A DNA stretch of 53,865 nt from Caryophanon latum (GCF_001700325.1 NZ_MATO01000014.1:1-53865); one strand, 5' to 3'; positions 26,491-35,189 are shown, numbered from the stretch's first letter. Program-made: numbers and translations. Notes: generated by a model not told the origin, from the sequence alone.

Positions 26491-27372
26491 ATGCAGGAAA
26501 ATACGATGATGTTACGCGATGGACGAACGTTAGGATATGATGTGTACGGTGATCGACAAGGTGTGCCGCTCATTTTATTACACGGTACACCAGGGTCACG
26601 CGTTTGGTTTTTAGAAGATGATGAAACGGCAAAGAAGCTTGGTGTCTATTTAATTGCGACAGATCGACCAGGCTACGGCTTATCGAGTGCGTTGAAAAAT
26701 CGAACGCTGCTTCATTATGCGAATGATATTGAACAGCTTGCGAATCATTTACAGCTCGATACGTTTGCGCTACTTGGTGTGTCGGGTGGTGGAGCGTTTG
26801 CGGCTGCGATTGCACATCGTTTGCGAGAGCGCGTCACAGTGTGTAATCTCGTATCAACTGCGACACCGTTCATTAACGGTAAGCCGTCGAAATATATGGC
26901 GAAGGAAAATCGCATCGCCTTTTTCCTTTCAAAGCATTTGCCGTTTATTATTAAATTGTCGAACAAAGCACAAAAGAAAATGATCGATACGAACCCTGAA
27001 AAGTTTAAGGACATTATGAAAAAAAGCGGTAGCCATTTAGCGAAATGGGATAACGATTTGCTGCAGCGCGATGATATTTTAAATACAACAGTTGTACATA
27101 ATGCACAAGCGTATCGTCAAGGGGTTGATGAAGTCATTTACGAGTCGAACTTGCTTGCAAAGGAATGGGGCTTTGCGGTAGAGGACATCGATGTGCCTGT
27201 GAACATTTGGCACGGCGAGGAAGATACGTTGTCACCAATCGAGGAAGTGAAACTGCTCGCACAAAAAATACCACATTGCCAAACGTATTACATTCCAAAG
27301 GCGGGGCATTTTTTAACGGAGCATGACGAGCTGTGGGAGCGCATGTTAGCAACTGTGGTCGAGCGACGTTAA
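26491..27372 (+). CDS. Alpha/beta hydrolase
   Basis: 293 residues. Oxyanion motif LLHGTPGSRVWF near residue 30, nucleophile elbow GVSGGGAF (Ser) near residue 93, acid GEEDTL and His of AGHFLTEH near the C-terminus: a complete catalytic triad. Soluble. It belongs to the esterase/epoxide-hydrolase-like group; the substrate is unknown. It is paired with MarR, which suggests induction by an ester or aromatic compound. Confidence 0.88.
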   Translation: MQENTMMLRDGRTLGYDVYGDRQGVPLILLHGTPGSRVWFLEDDETAKKLGVYLIATDRPGYGLSSALKNRTLLHYANDIEQLANHLQLDTFALLGVSGGGAFAAAIAHRLRERVTVCNLVSTATPFINGKPSKYMAKENRIAFFLSKHLPFIIKLSNKAQKKMIDTNPEKFKDIMKKSGSHLAKWDNDLLQRDDILNTTVVHNAQAYRQGVDEVIYESNLLAKEWGFAVEDIDVPVNIWHGEEDTLSPIEEVKLLAQKIPHCQTYYIPKAGHFLTEHDELWERMLATVVERR

Positions 27373-27377
27373 TTGGT

Positions 27378-27432
27378 TATACAATGTTATACTTTATTCT
27401 ACTTCTTTATACTTTGTTATATAAGTTTATAC
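27378..27432 (-). repeat. GTATA array 4 (TATAC on plus strand)
   Basis: Cores at 27378, 27388, 27398 (degenerate), 27408, 27418 and 27428, with a 10-bp phase, inverted relative to arrays 1-3. A terminator (AAACGAGC with GCTCGTTTTTTTT) follows at 27451-27490. Confidence 0.75.
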
Positions 27433-27490
27433 TTTTGTTGCAAGTATATAAAAACGAGCCGTTCAACAGGTGGACAGCTCGTTTTTTTTG

Positions 27491-27792
27491 TTACGCTAAA
27501 AACTTTAATCCAACGACTGCGTCAATAATTAAAGCGATGCACACGATTCGCTTCCAATCTTTTCCCTCGTTATAAAAAAACATGCCGACAAGTGCGCCAC
27601 CTGATGCCCCAATGCCTGTCCAAATCGCATACGCTGTCCCCATCGGAATTGTTTCCATCGCATAAGCGAGTAGTATGAAACTGATGCCAAACGAAAGAAC
27701 GAGCAATCCGATTGTTTTTTGACGACTTCATTAATCATCGTAATGCCGAGCATTTCAAAAATCCCCGCAGCAATTAACGCAATCCAATCCAT
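27491..27792 (-). pseudogene. SMR-family efflux subunit B, frameshifted
   Basis: The first frame gives MDWIALIAAGIFEMLGITMI (with the conserved Glu of the first helix). The other frame continues with LLVLSFGISFILLAYAMETI, then GTAYAIWTGIGASGGALVG and DAVVGLKFLA. The frames join at a six-base A run on the coding strand (27715-27720); one extra A would give a 100-residue protein. It is probably a one-base deletion, unless slippage restores it. It would pair with the upstream subunit as a drug or guanidinium exporter. Confidence 0.8.
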
Positions 27793-28127
27793 TAATGAGC
27801 ACCTGCCTTTTCAGAAGACGAAAGTAATTTTAGCCCTAATACACCGACTAGCAAAACCCCAATTAACACAATTTTAATGAACTGAAACGGCTCATTGAAA
27901 AAAATCATTTCAACAATTACGGTGCCAGCTGTTCCAAGTCCGACGAACACAGCATAGCATGTACCTACAGGAATTTTGGAGCTGGCGTAAATAAGTCCAC
28001 TAAAGCTAATGACGATCGCTAAAACAGTAGCACTCCATTCAAATAAGTTAGACGAATGTTTTAACCTCATTACCTATCCGATTTCAAACAATGTAGAGGC
28101 AATGACAATCCACCAATATTTGTTCAT
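27792..28127 (-). pseudogene. SMR-family efflux subunit A, amber stop
   Basis: ATG 28127, behind ATGAGGT, opens MNKYWWIVIASTLFEIG. A TAG then sits at 28074-28076 where relatives have Trp (TGG), and the frame runs on VMRLKHSSNLFEWSATVLAI to the end, 111 codons in all. One base change explains it. A restart at ATG 28070 would lack the first helix and its Glu. The stop overlaps the start of subunit B (TAATG). Confidence 0.8.
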
Positions 28128-28210
28128 GTAGTAACCTCATTTCATGTAAGTGTTAGGAGCCTATTCCCTTAATACAGTTTCCTAAGCTGAAATGCTGGCT
28201 GACGTGTATT

Positions 28211-28260
28211 AGATTATACAAAGTTATAATTCCTTATACTTTTTTATACTTATTTGTACA
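28211..28260 (-). repeat. GTATA array 5
   Basis: Cores at 28215, 28225, 28235, 28245 and 28255 (TATAC, TATAA, TATAC, TATAC, TGTAC), with a 10-bp phase. It lies in the promoter region of the SMR pair. I see no further feature from 28261 to the next gene. Confidence 0.7.
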
Positions 28261-28535
28261 TATATTATGCTTATTGCCGAAAATGATCGTCCACATTTCA
28301 TTCTGTTCCACGCACCATCTTTATTTCTTTCAGGAATTTTTGCATCGCTTAGCCACAAGTTTTTCCTTAATACAACATTTATATGCTACAACATGTATAA
28401 TTTTTTCTACAATGCTGCTTAAATGACAAATATTTCTTTTAATTCATACTATTTCTGTCTATTTTTCAAAATTGCCGTCCGTTGCCGTATGTTTTCACTA
28501 TAATTGAGAATGGATTGAGAATAAGGGGGAGACAT

Positions 28536-29126
28536 ATGAAACGAAAGTGGATTGCGAGTACGGTATTAGCATGTGCCACAGCTGCGGCAATTACGTATAC
28601 AGTATTGCAGCCGAACGATAGCGTAGCGCAAACAATTCATGCACAATATCTCGAAAGTGAGCAACTCACATTTGAGGAAGTAAAAAGCGATGGCACAAAT
28701 ATGTGGTCGATGTGGAAACGTGATTTATCGCCGAAAGAGGCAGACTTGCCGATTGCATCCAATCAAGCCGTTACGTTTTTGTTAGAGGATCGTGAAGCGA
28801 CGATGAACGTGCGTATTTTAGATGGGCAGTTAACGGTAACCGCGAAAGAAATCGCACAGTTTTTACAAATCGAGCGCGAATTTTATACAGAAAGCTTAAT
28901 TTTACAGCTTGCAAAAGGTGATCAGACACTCGTGTTTCGTGGCAATACGGAAATTGTGTACGAAAACGGCGTGAAAACACCATCTTCTGCTCAAGCGTTA
29001 CAAAAAGGGCAAGATTTACTCGTGCCGATTAACGTTGTCGCAAATGGTTTTGGCTATAAGCTGAAATGGAATGAGCAGCAACGAGCAATTGTTTTGGAGG
29101 AAGCAACAGATGACAACGAAAGATAA
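28536..29126 (+). CDS. Exported protein with copper-amine-oxidase-N-like domain
   Basis: About 196 residues from ATG 28536, behind AAGGGGGAG. An N-terminal membrane/signal segment (KWIASTVLACATAAAITYTV) leads to an outside domain. The end (GQDLLVPINVVANGFGYKLK, then RAIVLEE) matches the stalk-like copper amine oxidase N-terminal repeat common in Firmicutes surface proteins. It is first in a four-gene redox operon and overlaps the next gene by 17 bp. Confidence 0.7.
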   Translation: MKRKWIASTVLACATAAAITYTVLQPNDSVAQTIHAQYLESEQLTFEEVKSDGTNMWSMWKRDLSPKEADLPIASNQAVTFLLEDREATMNVRILDGQLTVTAKEIAQFLQIEREFYTESLILQLAKGDQTLVFRGNTEIVYENGVKTPSSAQALQKGQDLLVPINVVANGFGYKLKWNEQQRAIVLEEATDDNER

Positions 29127-29391
29127 TAAAGCGATGATGGTCGACAAAAAACGAGCGCGTTGGATATTAGGGGCAAGTGGTGTCGCTGTAGCAGCTGCGC
29201 TTATGACGCAAATACAGTACGCAGAAAGTAAAGATGACGTCATGCCACCGCTGCGTGATGAATGGATAAGCCATAGCGACTATTTATCGCTAGAGCAAGA
29301 TGAGCAAGTGTTATTGACGCTTGATTGGACGCCGTTTGAAAGCGACAAACCGATCGCTTTAAATACGGATCGCAAAACGAAAGCATCATAA
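29110..29391 (+). CDS. Small membrane-anchored protein of the redox operon
   Basis: About 93 residues from ATG 29110, behind TTGGAGGA. A basic start (DKKRAR) precedes one membrane span (WILGASGVAVAAALMTQI), then an acidic outside tail. No family recognised. It overlaps the upstream gene and is one base from the ApbE-like gene, so it is surely co-translated with them. It could be a flavin acceptor or a scaffold, but no flavinylation motif is visible. Confidence 0.6.
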   Translation: MTTKDNKAMMVDKKRARWILGASGVAVAAALMTQIQYAESKDDVMPPLRDEWISHSDYLSLEQDEQVLLTLDWTPFESDKPIALNTDRKTKAS

Positions 29392-29392
29392 A

Positions 29393-30241
29393 ATGGAAAC
29401 ACTCACATTGCATTTAATGGATACGGAAATTTATATCGGTGTCCAGTTTGAGGAACCGATTTCATGGAGACCGCTGATGACGACATGGTTTCATTACGTG
29501 GCGAATGAATGGTCGCGCTTTCGAGAGGACAATGAGCTACATGCGTTAAATACGTTGCCAATCGGGGAATGTTTACAGCTCGCATCGCCGCTCTATGAAT
29601 GCTTGCAGCTTGCACATCATTCATATGAGCAAACGAACGGTTTATTTTCACCGTATTTAAAAAGGCAAATTGAAGCACATGGTTATAAGCGAACGTTTGC
29701 GCAGTTGGACGAGACGAGTGAGCGTGTGCCAAACATTTGTCCAGCGCCACTACAGTTTTGTGGACAGAACACGATTAAAAAAGTAAACGATGCGACAGTG
29801 GATATTGGGGGCATCGCAAAAGGGTACGCTGCGTTTTATGCCGCAAAATGGCTTCAGTCGTTAAGTACGACGTCATTTGGCATTGTCGATGTAGGCGGCG
29901 ATATGGAAATGTGGTCGCATACAGACAAAGTGTGGTCGATTGGCATTGCACACCCGCACGACGAGGCACAAACGATTGCGACGCTGACGCTTCAAAACGG
30001 TGGCATTGCGACGAGCAGCACGGTCAAAAGAAGCTGGGCAAACGGCAAAAAGCATCATTTGTTAAACGGGCAAACGGGGCAAATGATGACAAATGATAAA
30101 CTGCAAATTACGGCCGTTGCCAAGCATGCATATATTGCTGAAGTGGCGGCGAAAACAAGCTTTTTTACAGAGAAGGCGAGGGAACATTTTCGTCATGTTC
30201 CGCGCTACATCGTGACGACGAACGGCTACTACGCCGAGTGA
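29393..30241 (+). CDS. ApbE-like FAD:protein FMN transferase
   Basis: 282 residues. Signature segments ATVDIGGIAKGYAAFYAAKW and GIVDVGGDMEMW, and the metal/flavin region NGGIATSSTVKRSW, fit ApbE, which attaches FMN to Thr of extracellular electron carriers. It lacks the usual signal sequence and is short at the N-terminus. It has no clear ribosome site and begins one base after the previous stop, implying translational coupling. Confidence 0.8.
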   Translation: METLTLHLMDTEIYIGVQFEEPISWRPLMTTWFHYVANEWSRFREDNELHALNTLPIGECLQLASPLYECLQLAHHSYEQTNGLFSPYLKRQIEAHGYKRTFAQLDETSERVPNICPAPLQFCGQNTIKKVNDATVDIGGIAKGYAAFYAAKWLQSLSTTSFGIVDVGGDMEMWSHTDKVWSIGIAHPHDEAQTIATLTLQNGGIATSSTVKRSWANGKKHHLLNGQTGQMMTNDKLQITAVAKHAYIAEVAAKTSFFTEKAREHFRHVPRYIVTTNGYYAE

Positions 30242-30254
30242 AGGGAGGATTTTT

Positions 30255-30794
30255 ATGTTAGCAAATACGTGGGATTGGATTCGTCTTTGTGGATTTTTAA
30301 GCTATTATTTTTTTACGATTTCAGCAATTTGTGGCATCATTCGAAAGTCAGCTTGGCTGAAATCCAATAAAAATTTACTGTTTCAATTACATACGTTAGC
30401 GGGCTGGCTAGGGCTATTTATGCTTATCGGTCATATGCTTATTTTGCTCATTGATTCGTACATGCCGTTTACGCTATTTGATTTGTTCGTGCCGTTTTTA
30501 ACCGATTATGAAACGTTCGGTACGAGTTTAGGCATCATTGCATTTTACTGCTTTGCGATTGTGCTGTATACGTCGGACGTGTCGATTTTCAACATGAAAT
30601 TTCCTATATGGAAGAAAATTCATTTCATCGTATTTCCAGCATGGGTGATGTCACTCGTACATGCGATCATTGCAGGTTCAGACAGTCAATCACCGGGCGT
30701 CATTACGTTTTATGCGCTGTCAGTCGTGAGCATCGTCGTGTTATTATGCTTACGAAGTAAAGGAAAAGCACGGGTACAAGCTGCAACAAAGTAA
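30255..30794 (+). CDS. Ferric-reductase-like heme membrane protein
   Basis: 179 residues with about five membrane spans. Paired His on two helices (LHTLAGWLGLFMLIGHM and IHFIVFPAWVMSLVHAI) are placed as b-heme ligands in the ferric reductase/MsrQ type. It would pass electrons across the membrane to the flavoprotein partners of the operon. GGGAGGATT precedes the ATG. A bidirectional terminator follows. Confidence 0.8.
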   Translation: MLANTWDWIRLCGFLSYYFFTISAICGIIRKSAWLKSNKNLLFQLHTLAGWLGLFMLIGHMLILLIDSYMPFTLFDLFVPFLTDYETFGTSLGIIAFYCFAIVLYTSDVSIFNMKFPIWKKIHFIVFPAWVMSLVHAIIAGSDSQSPGVITFYALSVVSIVVLLCLRSKGKARVQAATK

Positions 30795-30796
30795 GC

Positions 30797-30842
30797 CGCC
30801 AAAAATGCCTACATCGCGTGTACGGACGATGTAGGCATTTTC
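30797..30842. terminator. Bidirectional terminator
   Basis: AAAATGCCTACATCG pairs with CGATGTAGGCATTTT between convergent genes. Confidence 0.85.
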
Positions 30843-30843
30843 G

Positions 30844-32529
30844 TTATATTTTAAAGCGTTGCACTTCGTTTTGTAGCTGTGTCGCATTGTCTGAAAGGGC
30901 GGTCGCGACACCACTTACTTCTTGCATCGTCGCCGTTTGCTCTTCCATCGCAGCCGCAATCGAATCAATGCTTGCCGATGTTAGTTCAGCTCCGTTCGCA
31001 ATTTCGTGCACCGAAGCTGTCACTTCCTCAGCGCTTGCGGATAGTTGCTCAGCCGTTGCCGATATTTCTTGAATTTGAGCGGACATGTCGTTCACTGCAT
31101 GTGTAATGTTGCCAAACGATTGACCTGCTTCGTTAATGATTGTCACGCCTTGCTCAACGGAACGAATCGCATTTGACACAGCGGTTGTGACATCTGCTGT
31201 GTCTTTTTGAATTGCAGACGTTAGTTGTACGATCGATTTTGCGGACGTATTCGAATCTTCTGCTAGCTTTTTCACTTCATTCGCTACAACCGCAAACCCT
31301 TTTCCGTGATCGCCTGCTCGTGCAGCTTCAATGGACGCATTTAACGCGAGTAAGTTTGTTTGCTCGGTAATGCTCGTAATCGCATTTGTCATGACTTCAA
31401 TTTCTTCTGTTTGCTTCGCTAATTTGTGGACGAGATCGTTAACGAATATCGTCGAGTCATTAATCGCTTCCATTTGACGTTTCGCCTCGTGAATAATTTC
31501 TACACCATTTTCGGCTGTTGTGCTTGCATGCATTGACGACTGATTTAACGTTTGCGCAGCTTCTGCAATACGCTGAACACCTTGTGACGTTTCTTCCATC
31601 GCACGTGCACTTTCTAAAGAAGATTGTGAAGCGATTTTAGACGTATCGGATGTCATTTCAATTTGACGTGACACATCTTCTGTCGTTGCCGATACTTCTT
31701 CTGTGCTTGCGGATAATTGATCGGCTGCTGTGCTTAGTTGCACCGCATTTCCTTGTATGTTGCGCACTAAGCTCGTTAAATTCGATTTCATTTGGTTAAA
31801 TGTCATCGCTAATTGCCCGATTTCGTCTTTTGTATGTATTGTCAGTTCTTCATGTGAAAAATCACCATTTGCCATATAGGTTGCCTTTTCGGTTACAGCA
31901 TTTAACGGCGCAACGATTGTGCGTTTTACGTAGAAAATTAAAAAAATTACGATCGCAAAGCCAACTACGATGGAAATGAATGAGATAATTTTAGATGCTG
32001 AGATTTCAGAAGCTGTTTTACTTTTTGCGCTTTCGATATCCCCTCGTTGAATGTCAATCATTTGTCCAGCTACAGTGGAAATGCCTGTATTTGCCTCGCG
32101 TAACGGACCGTTAATATGAGCTAACGCTTCCTCACGTTTCCCTGCTTCGATAGCTGCAATGGCATCGGCTAAAGAAGTATTAAATGCGTTATTATATTGT
32201 TCAGCTTCTTTCGTTAACGCAATCATATCTTCTCGCACCGAGCGCTCTTTTAATAACTTAATGCTTTCATCAACATTGCTTGCATATAGCTGCAACGTTT
32301 CTTTATTTTCATCTGAGCTTTCTAAAAAATAGGCGCGTAAAAATAAGCCTTGTGTCGCCATATTGTATCGCAAATCTTCGACTAATATGAGCTGCTCCAC
32401 ATTGTGGTCAAATGCATATTGTTGTTGCTGTTCGATATTTTCTAAATTGAAAAAGTTAAGTGTCGCTGTAATGCCCATTACGATAATGATGGAGTAAAAA
32501 GCCATCTTCAGTTTCGTTCCTACGTTCAT
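30844..32529 (-). CDS. Methyl-accepting chemotaxis protein (3)
   Basis: 561 residues. First span at about 8-28, 4HB-like sensor with [20 protein letters not shown], second span ([20 protein letters not shown]), HAMP ([14 protein letters not shown]) and the signalling hairpin ([32 protein letters not shown]). It is separated from the redox operon by a shared terminator. A GGGGGGAATGG ribosome site precedes the start. Confidence 0.93.
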   Translation of the reverse strand: MNVGTKLKMAFYSIIIVMGITATLNFFNLENIEQQQQYAFDHNVEQLILVEDLRYNMATQGLFLRAYFLESSDENKETLQLYASNVDESIKLLKERSVREDMIALTKEAEQYNNAFNTSLADAIAAIEAGKREEALAHINGPLREANTGISTVAGQMIDIQRGDIESAKSKTASEISASKIISFISIVVGFAIVIFLIFYVKRTIVAPLNAVTEKATYMANGDFSHEELTIHTKDEIGQLAMTFNQMKSNLTSLVRNIQGNAVQLSTAADQLSASTEEVSATTEDVSRQIEMTSDTSKIASQSSLESARAMEETSQGVQRIAEAAQTLNQSSMHASTTAENGVEIIHEAKRQMEAINDSTIFVNDLVHKLAKQTEEIEVMTNAITSITEQTNLLALNASIEAARAGDHGKGFAVVANEVKKLAEDSNTSAKSIVQLTSAIQKDTADVTTAVSNAIRSVEQGVTIINEAGQSFGNITHAVNDMSAQIQEISATAEQLSASAEEVTASVHEIANGAELTSASIDSIAAAMEEQTATMQEVSGVATALSDNATQLQNEVQRFKI

Positions 32530-32705
32530 TTACCATTCCCCCCACTTTAATGTTAAAAATTAACTATATATTAATAGTAACATCATCGTGTAAACGGATA
32601 AACGTTTATTTACAAAATAGGTGTCAAAACGAGAATGACGATTACTTTATTACGAATGTCGTTGCATTTTTTTGCGCACGGAAGAACAGCAACTATATGA
32701 TCGCT

Positions 32706-33674
32706 TTAGCTACGGTCTTCTAACCAATTGTACTCCCCTGGTGCTAATGATACGCCTTCAAAATCTCTGTACATTTCTTTCATCGTTTCTTTATACTGTT
32801 TGAACTCTTCGCTGTACTTGTAGTCATGGTGTTTTGCCATATTGTTGAGCGCCGCAAATACATAGCCTTTTAGTTTGCCATACGTAACGTTTAGGTAACG
32901 TTTGTGCATAATTGTTTCTGAGACAAATTTAGAAATTAACGTTGTCCATTGCTTTTTGTTCCAGCGTCCGATTTTGAATTCGTTGTAGTATTCGTTTGCG
33001 GTGTTTGTCAGTAAACGAATTGCTTCGTGTTCATTTGTGATCGGTTCATTCGCTTTACGTTGCTGTTCGACTTGTTGAGCGATGTCGTCAACGTCAATGA
33101 CTGGTTGTTGTATGTTTTTAGGAATAGATGGAGACATATTTTGAGCCGTCCCTTGATAATTGGCAATTGCTAATTCATTTGATAATGTATTTTTTTTATT
33201 ATTAGTTTGTTTATTATTAGTGTCTGAAATGGAGACATGTTGTTGTTCAGATGTCGGCATAGTAGATTGCTCGATTGTGGCAATCTGATTAGAACAAGCT
33301 TCGTCGCTATGTACATCTGTGTTTTCAACAGGCTCGGCGTCCGAAACAAACAGTTCATCGAATTTATTCGTAATGTGGAAATAGCGCTTTGCTGGTAAGC
33401 CGTAACGTTTCGTTTCGATGAAGCCTTCTTGTTCTAACAATTTAATCGCTTGAGCTTGAGCCCCTTTTTTGATTGTTGTTTTGTCTTCTAAGTCTTCGAT
33501 TGTACAGAAGAACCACGCTTTGCCACCGATCATCGTTAACTTATTGCGTCCTGCCCAATAGTTGAATGTGCTCAGTAATTCGCCGTAAATTGTTGTTGGG
33601 ATTAGCCCGACTAATTTTGCTAATGTTTTGTTTACCATAATAAAGCCTTTGTTCATTGTCAGTTCATTTGTCAT
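32706..33674 (-). CDS. Winged-helix plasmid replication protein (Rep, ctRNA type 2)
   Basis: 322 residues from ATG 33674, behind AAAGGAGC. The N-terminal winged helix (GLIPTTIYGELLSTFNYWAG; AQAIKLLEQEGFIETKRYG) differs from that of the 17503-18543 protein. The C-terminal half is shared (YYNEFKIGRWNKKQW, YGKLKGYVFAALNNM). It ends in EYNWLEDRS. The upstream plan of leader hairpin, antisense RNA and distal promoter is also shared, so these are two diverged replicons of one kind. Confidence 0.7.
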   Translation of the reverse strand: MTNELTMNKGFIMVNKTLAKLVGLIPTTIYGELLSTFNYWAGRNKLTMIGGKAWFFCTIEDLEDKTTIKKGAQAQAIKLLEQEGFIETKRYGLPAKRYFHITNKFDELFVSDAEPVENTDVHSDEACSNQIATIEQSTMPTSEQQHVSISDTNNKQTNNKKNTLSNELAIANYQGTAQNMSPSIPKNIQQPVIDVDDIAQQVEQQRKANEPITNEHEAIRLLTNTANEYYNEFKIGRWNKKQWTTLISKFVSETIMHKRYLNVTYGKLKGYVFAALNNMAKHHDYKYSEEFKQYKETMKEMYRDFEGVSLAPGEYNWLEDRS

Positions 33675-33777
33675 TGTCAATTGCTCCTTTTCGGGAACGC
33701 AAAAACGCCTACATCGTAATTTAATGCGATGCAGACGTCTTGAATGACATATTTACAGAAAGTGTTTTCCAAAAAGC

Positions 33778-33806
33778 TTGAACGATTGAATAAAACTTGT
33801 TATGAT
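33778..33806 (+). promoter_or_regulatory. Strong promoter of antisense RNA 2
   Basis: TTGAAC, 17 bp, TATGAT, in the same place as the promoter at 18649-18677. Confidence 0.75.
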
Positions 33807-33812
33807 GTGTCT

Positions 33813-33937
33813 GTACAAGTTTACTCGTTAAGCTTGTATGGGAAAACACCTTCAGTAAGCTGCATCGTAGGTTTGGTACGATATGGCGAATAGTCAAGGA
33901 CGGCAATCCGAAACTATTCACGCTGAAGGTTTTTTTT
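33813..33937 (+). ncRNA. Countertranscribed RNA 2 (copy-number control candidate)
   Basis: About 125 nt. First hairpin ACAAG with CTTGT, then a branched domain containing GCATCGTAGG, closed by ACCTTCAG and CTGAAGGT plus eight T. It is antisense to the leader of the rep gene at 32706-33674. Its loops differ from RNA 1, as expected for compatible replicons. Confidence 0.65.
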
Positions 33938-33964
33938 CACGTTCGTTTTGATTTGTTAAAATTA

Positions 33965-33993
33965 ATACTAGATGTTGAGGGAACTTTTTGCAA
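33965..33993 (-). promoter_or_regulatory. Likely rep promoter upstream of antisense RNA 2
   Basis: TTGCAA, 17 bp, TAGTAT on the minus strand, matching the 18848-18876 promoter. Confidence 0.55.
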
Positions 33994-34020
33994 GAAAATA
34001 TTTTTTTGAGTGTTACATAT

Positions 34021-34059
34021 TCGTCCTGTTTCGCGTGCTGCTAACGTGAAACAGGTTTT
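34021..34059 (+). terminator. Terminator hairpin
   Basis: CCTGTTTCGCGTG pairs with CACG-GAAACAGG in its outer arms (CCTGTTTC with GAAACAGG) and seven T follow. It holds the same position as the hairpin at 18889-18925. Confidence 0.65.
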
Positions 34060-34089
34060 TTTGCGTTGAATGAAAAGGAGTGATTTTCT

Positions 34090-34144
34090 TATACATGCTT
34101 ATACTTTGTTATAAAAAATTATATTTCTTTATACTTTTATATAC
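34090..34144 (-). repeat. GTATA array 6
   Basis: Cores at 34090, 34100, 34110, 34120, 34130 and 34140 (TATAC or variants), with an exact 10-bp phase, inverted relative to arrays 1-3. Confidence 0.78.
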
Positions 34145-34424
34145 ATACGGAAGAAAAGGCTTCATTAAAAGGTCATCGAGGGAGTCGTGGCGAAGTAGTA
34201 AAGGCTGAATACTTTATGTTGGATATGCCAAATATAAAAGGGAAATATTACTTTCCATACTAGCGTTCTCACGCGCATCTGACAAATATTTTCCAGAATT
34301 TCGACAACAATAGGAGAATCGGTGTGAAAATGCACCTTCCCAGACGTATACCGAAACACCTACACGAATGCCCAATATCCGTCAACGTGACGTTTGTCAA
34401 ATACATCAAAATGAATTATAATTA

Positions 34425-34448
34425 TTTGTACAATATATCGTACAACTA
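34425..34448 (+). promoter_or_regulatory. Operator of toxin-antitoxin operon, copy 2
   Basis: TTTGTAC-N8-GTACAACTA: the right arm is intact, and the left arm has lost the outer TAG match seen in copy 1. It lies between the -10 (TATAAT) and AGGAGG. Confidence 0.6.
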
Positions 34449-34461
34449 GGAGGTGCTTTCG

Positions 34462-34728
34462 ATGGAAGCTATTGCGTATTCTAATTTCCGCCAAAATTTA
34501 CGTGGCTATATGCGACAAATCAACGAAGACTCGGATACATTCATTGTGACAACGAAAAATGTAGAAGATACGGTGGTTGTGATGTCAAAACGTGACTATG
34601 ATGCCATGCAAGAAACGTTACGCACATTATCGAATAACTATGTAATGGACAAAATTCGTCGCGGCGATGAACAATTTCAGTCTGGACAAGGGACAGTACG
34701 TGAATTAATCGAGGTCGAAGATGATTAA
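34462..34728 (+). CDS. YefM/Axe-family antitoxin, copy 2
   Basis: 88 residues from ATG 34462, behind AGGAGGTG, and apparently identical to the copy 1 protein. It will neutralise toxin from either locus. It overlaps the toxin start by 8 bp. Confidence 0.93.
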   Translation: MEAIAYSNFRQNLRGYMRQINEDSDTFIVTTKNVEDTVVVMSKRDYDAMQETLRTLSNNYVMDKIRRGDEQFQSGQGTVRELIEVEDD

Positions 34729-34978
34729 AACCTGGTCAGATGATGCTTGGTCAGATTATATGTATTGGCATGATCAAGGAGATAAAAGTACAATCAAAAA
34801 AATTAATCGCTTAATTAAAGACATTGACTGTAATCCATTCGAAGGAATTGGCAAGCCTGAACCGTTAAAGTATGAGTTGTCGGGCAAATGGTCGCGTCGA
34901 ATCACAGATGAACATCGATTAATTTATCGTGTAGAGAACAATACGATTTATATTTATTCTGTGAAAGATCACTACTAA
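34721..34978 (+). CDS. YoeB/Txe-family mRNA endonuclease toxin, copy 2
   Basis: 85 residues, identical to copy 1 except Cys37 for Arg37 (DIDCNPF). The catalytic Glu, Arg and C-terminal His-Tyr are kept, so it should be active. A terminator (AAGCAGCTACGC with GCGCAGCTGCTTTT) follows at 34993-35024. Confidence 0.93.
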   Translation: MIKTWSDDAWSDYMYWHDQGDKSTIKKINRLIKDIDCNPFEGIGKPEPLKYELSGKWSRRITDEHRLIYRVENNTIYIYSVKDHY

Positions 34979-35189
34979 ACCAATCAATGTTTAAGCAGCT
35001 ACGCATAAATCGCGCAGCTGCTTTTCTTTCTAATCTTTCAAAGGAACAGAGTTCTTTCTAAAAGTTCTAATGCTGAATTAGGTTTTATAACTTGAATTTA
35101 CACTTTAAGTGCAACACCAAAAGAGACGCATCGATTCAAACCTAGTAAAATAGTGTTTACGACGACAACTATTGAAAGGAATGAACGCA

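Larger units (their letters stand above)
34241..35026. repeat. Inverted duplication of the YefM/YoeB locus, copy 2
   Basis: Inverted match of 9651-10428. Genes and terminator are almost identical; the upstream 180 bp is diverged. The two copies are about 24 kb apart, so recombination between them could invert that segment. Confidence 0.85.

Noticed and set aside
28128-28210. Possible guanidine riboswitch before the SMR pair
   Set aside because: I could not find the conserved motifs of the known guanidine classes.
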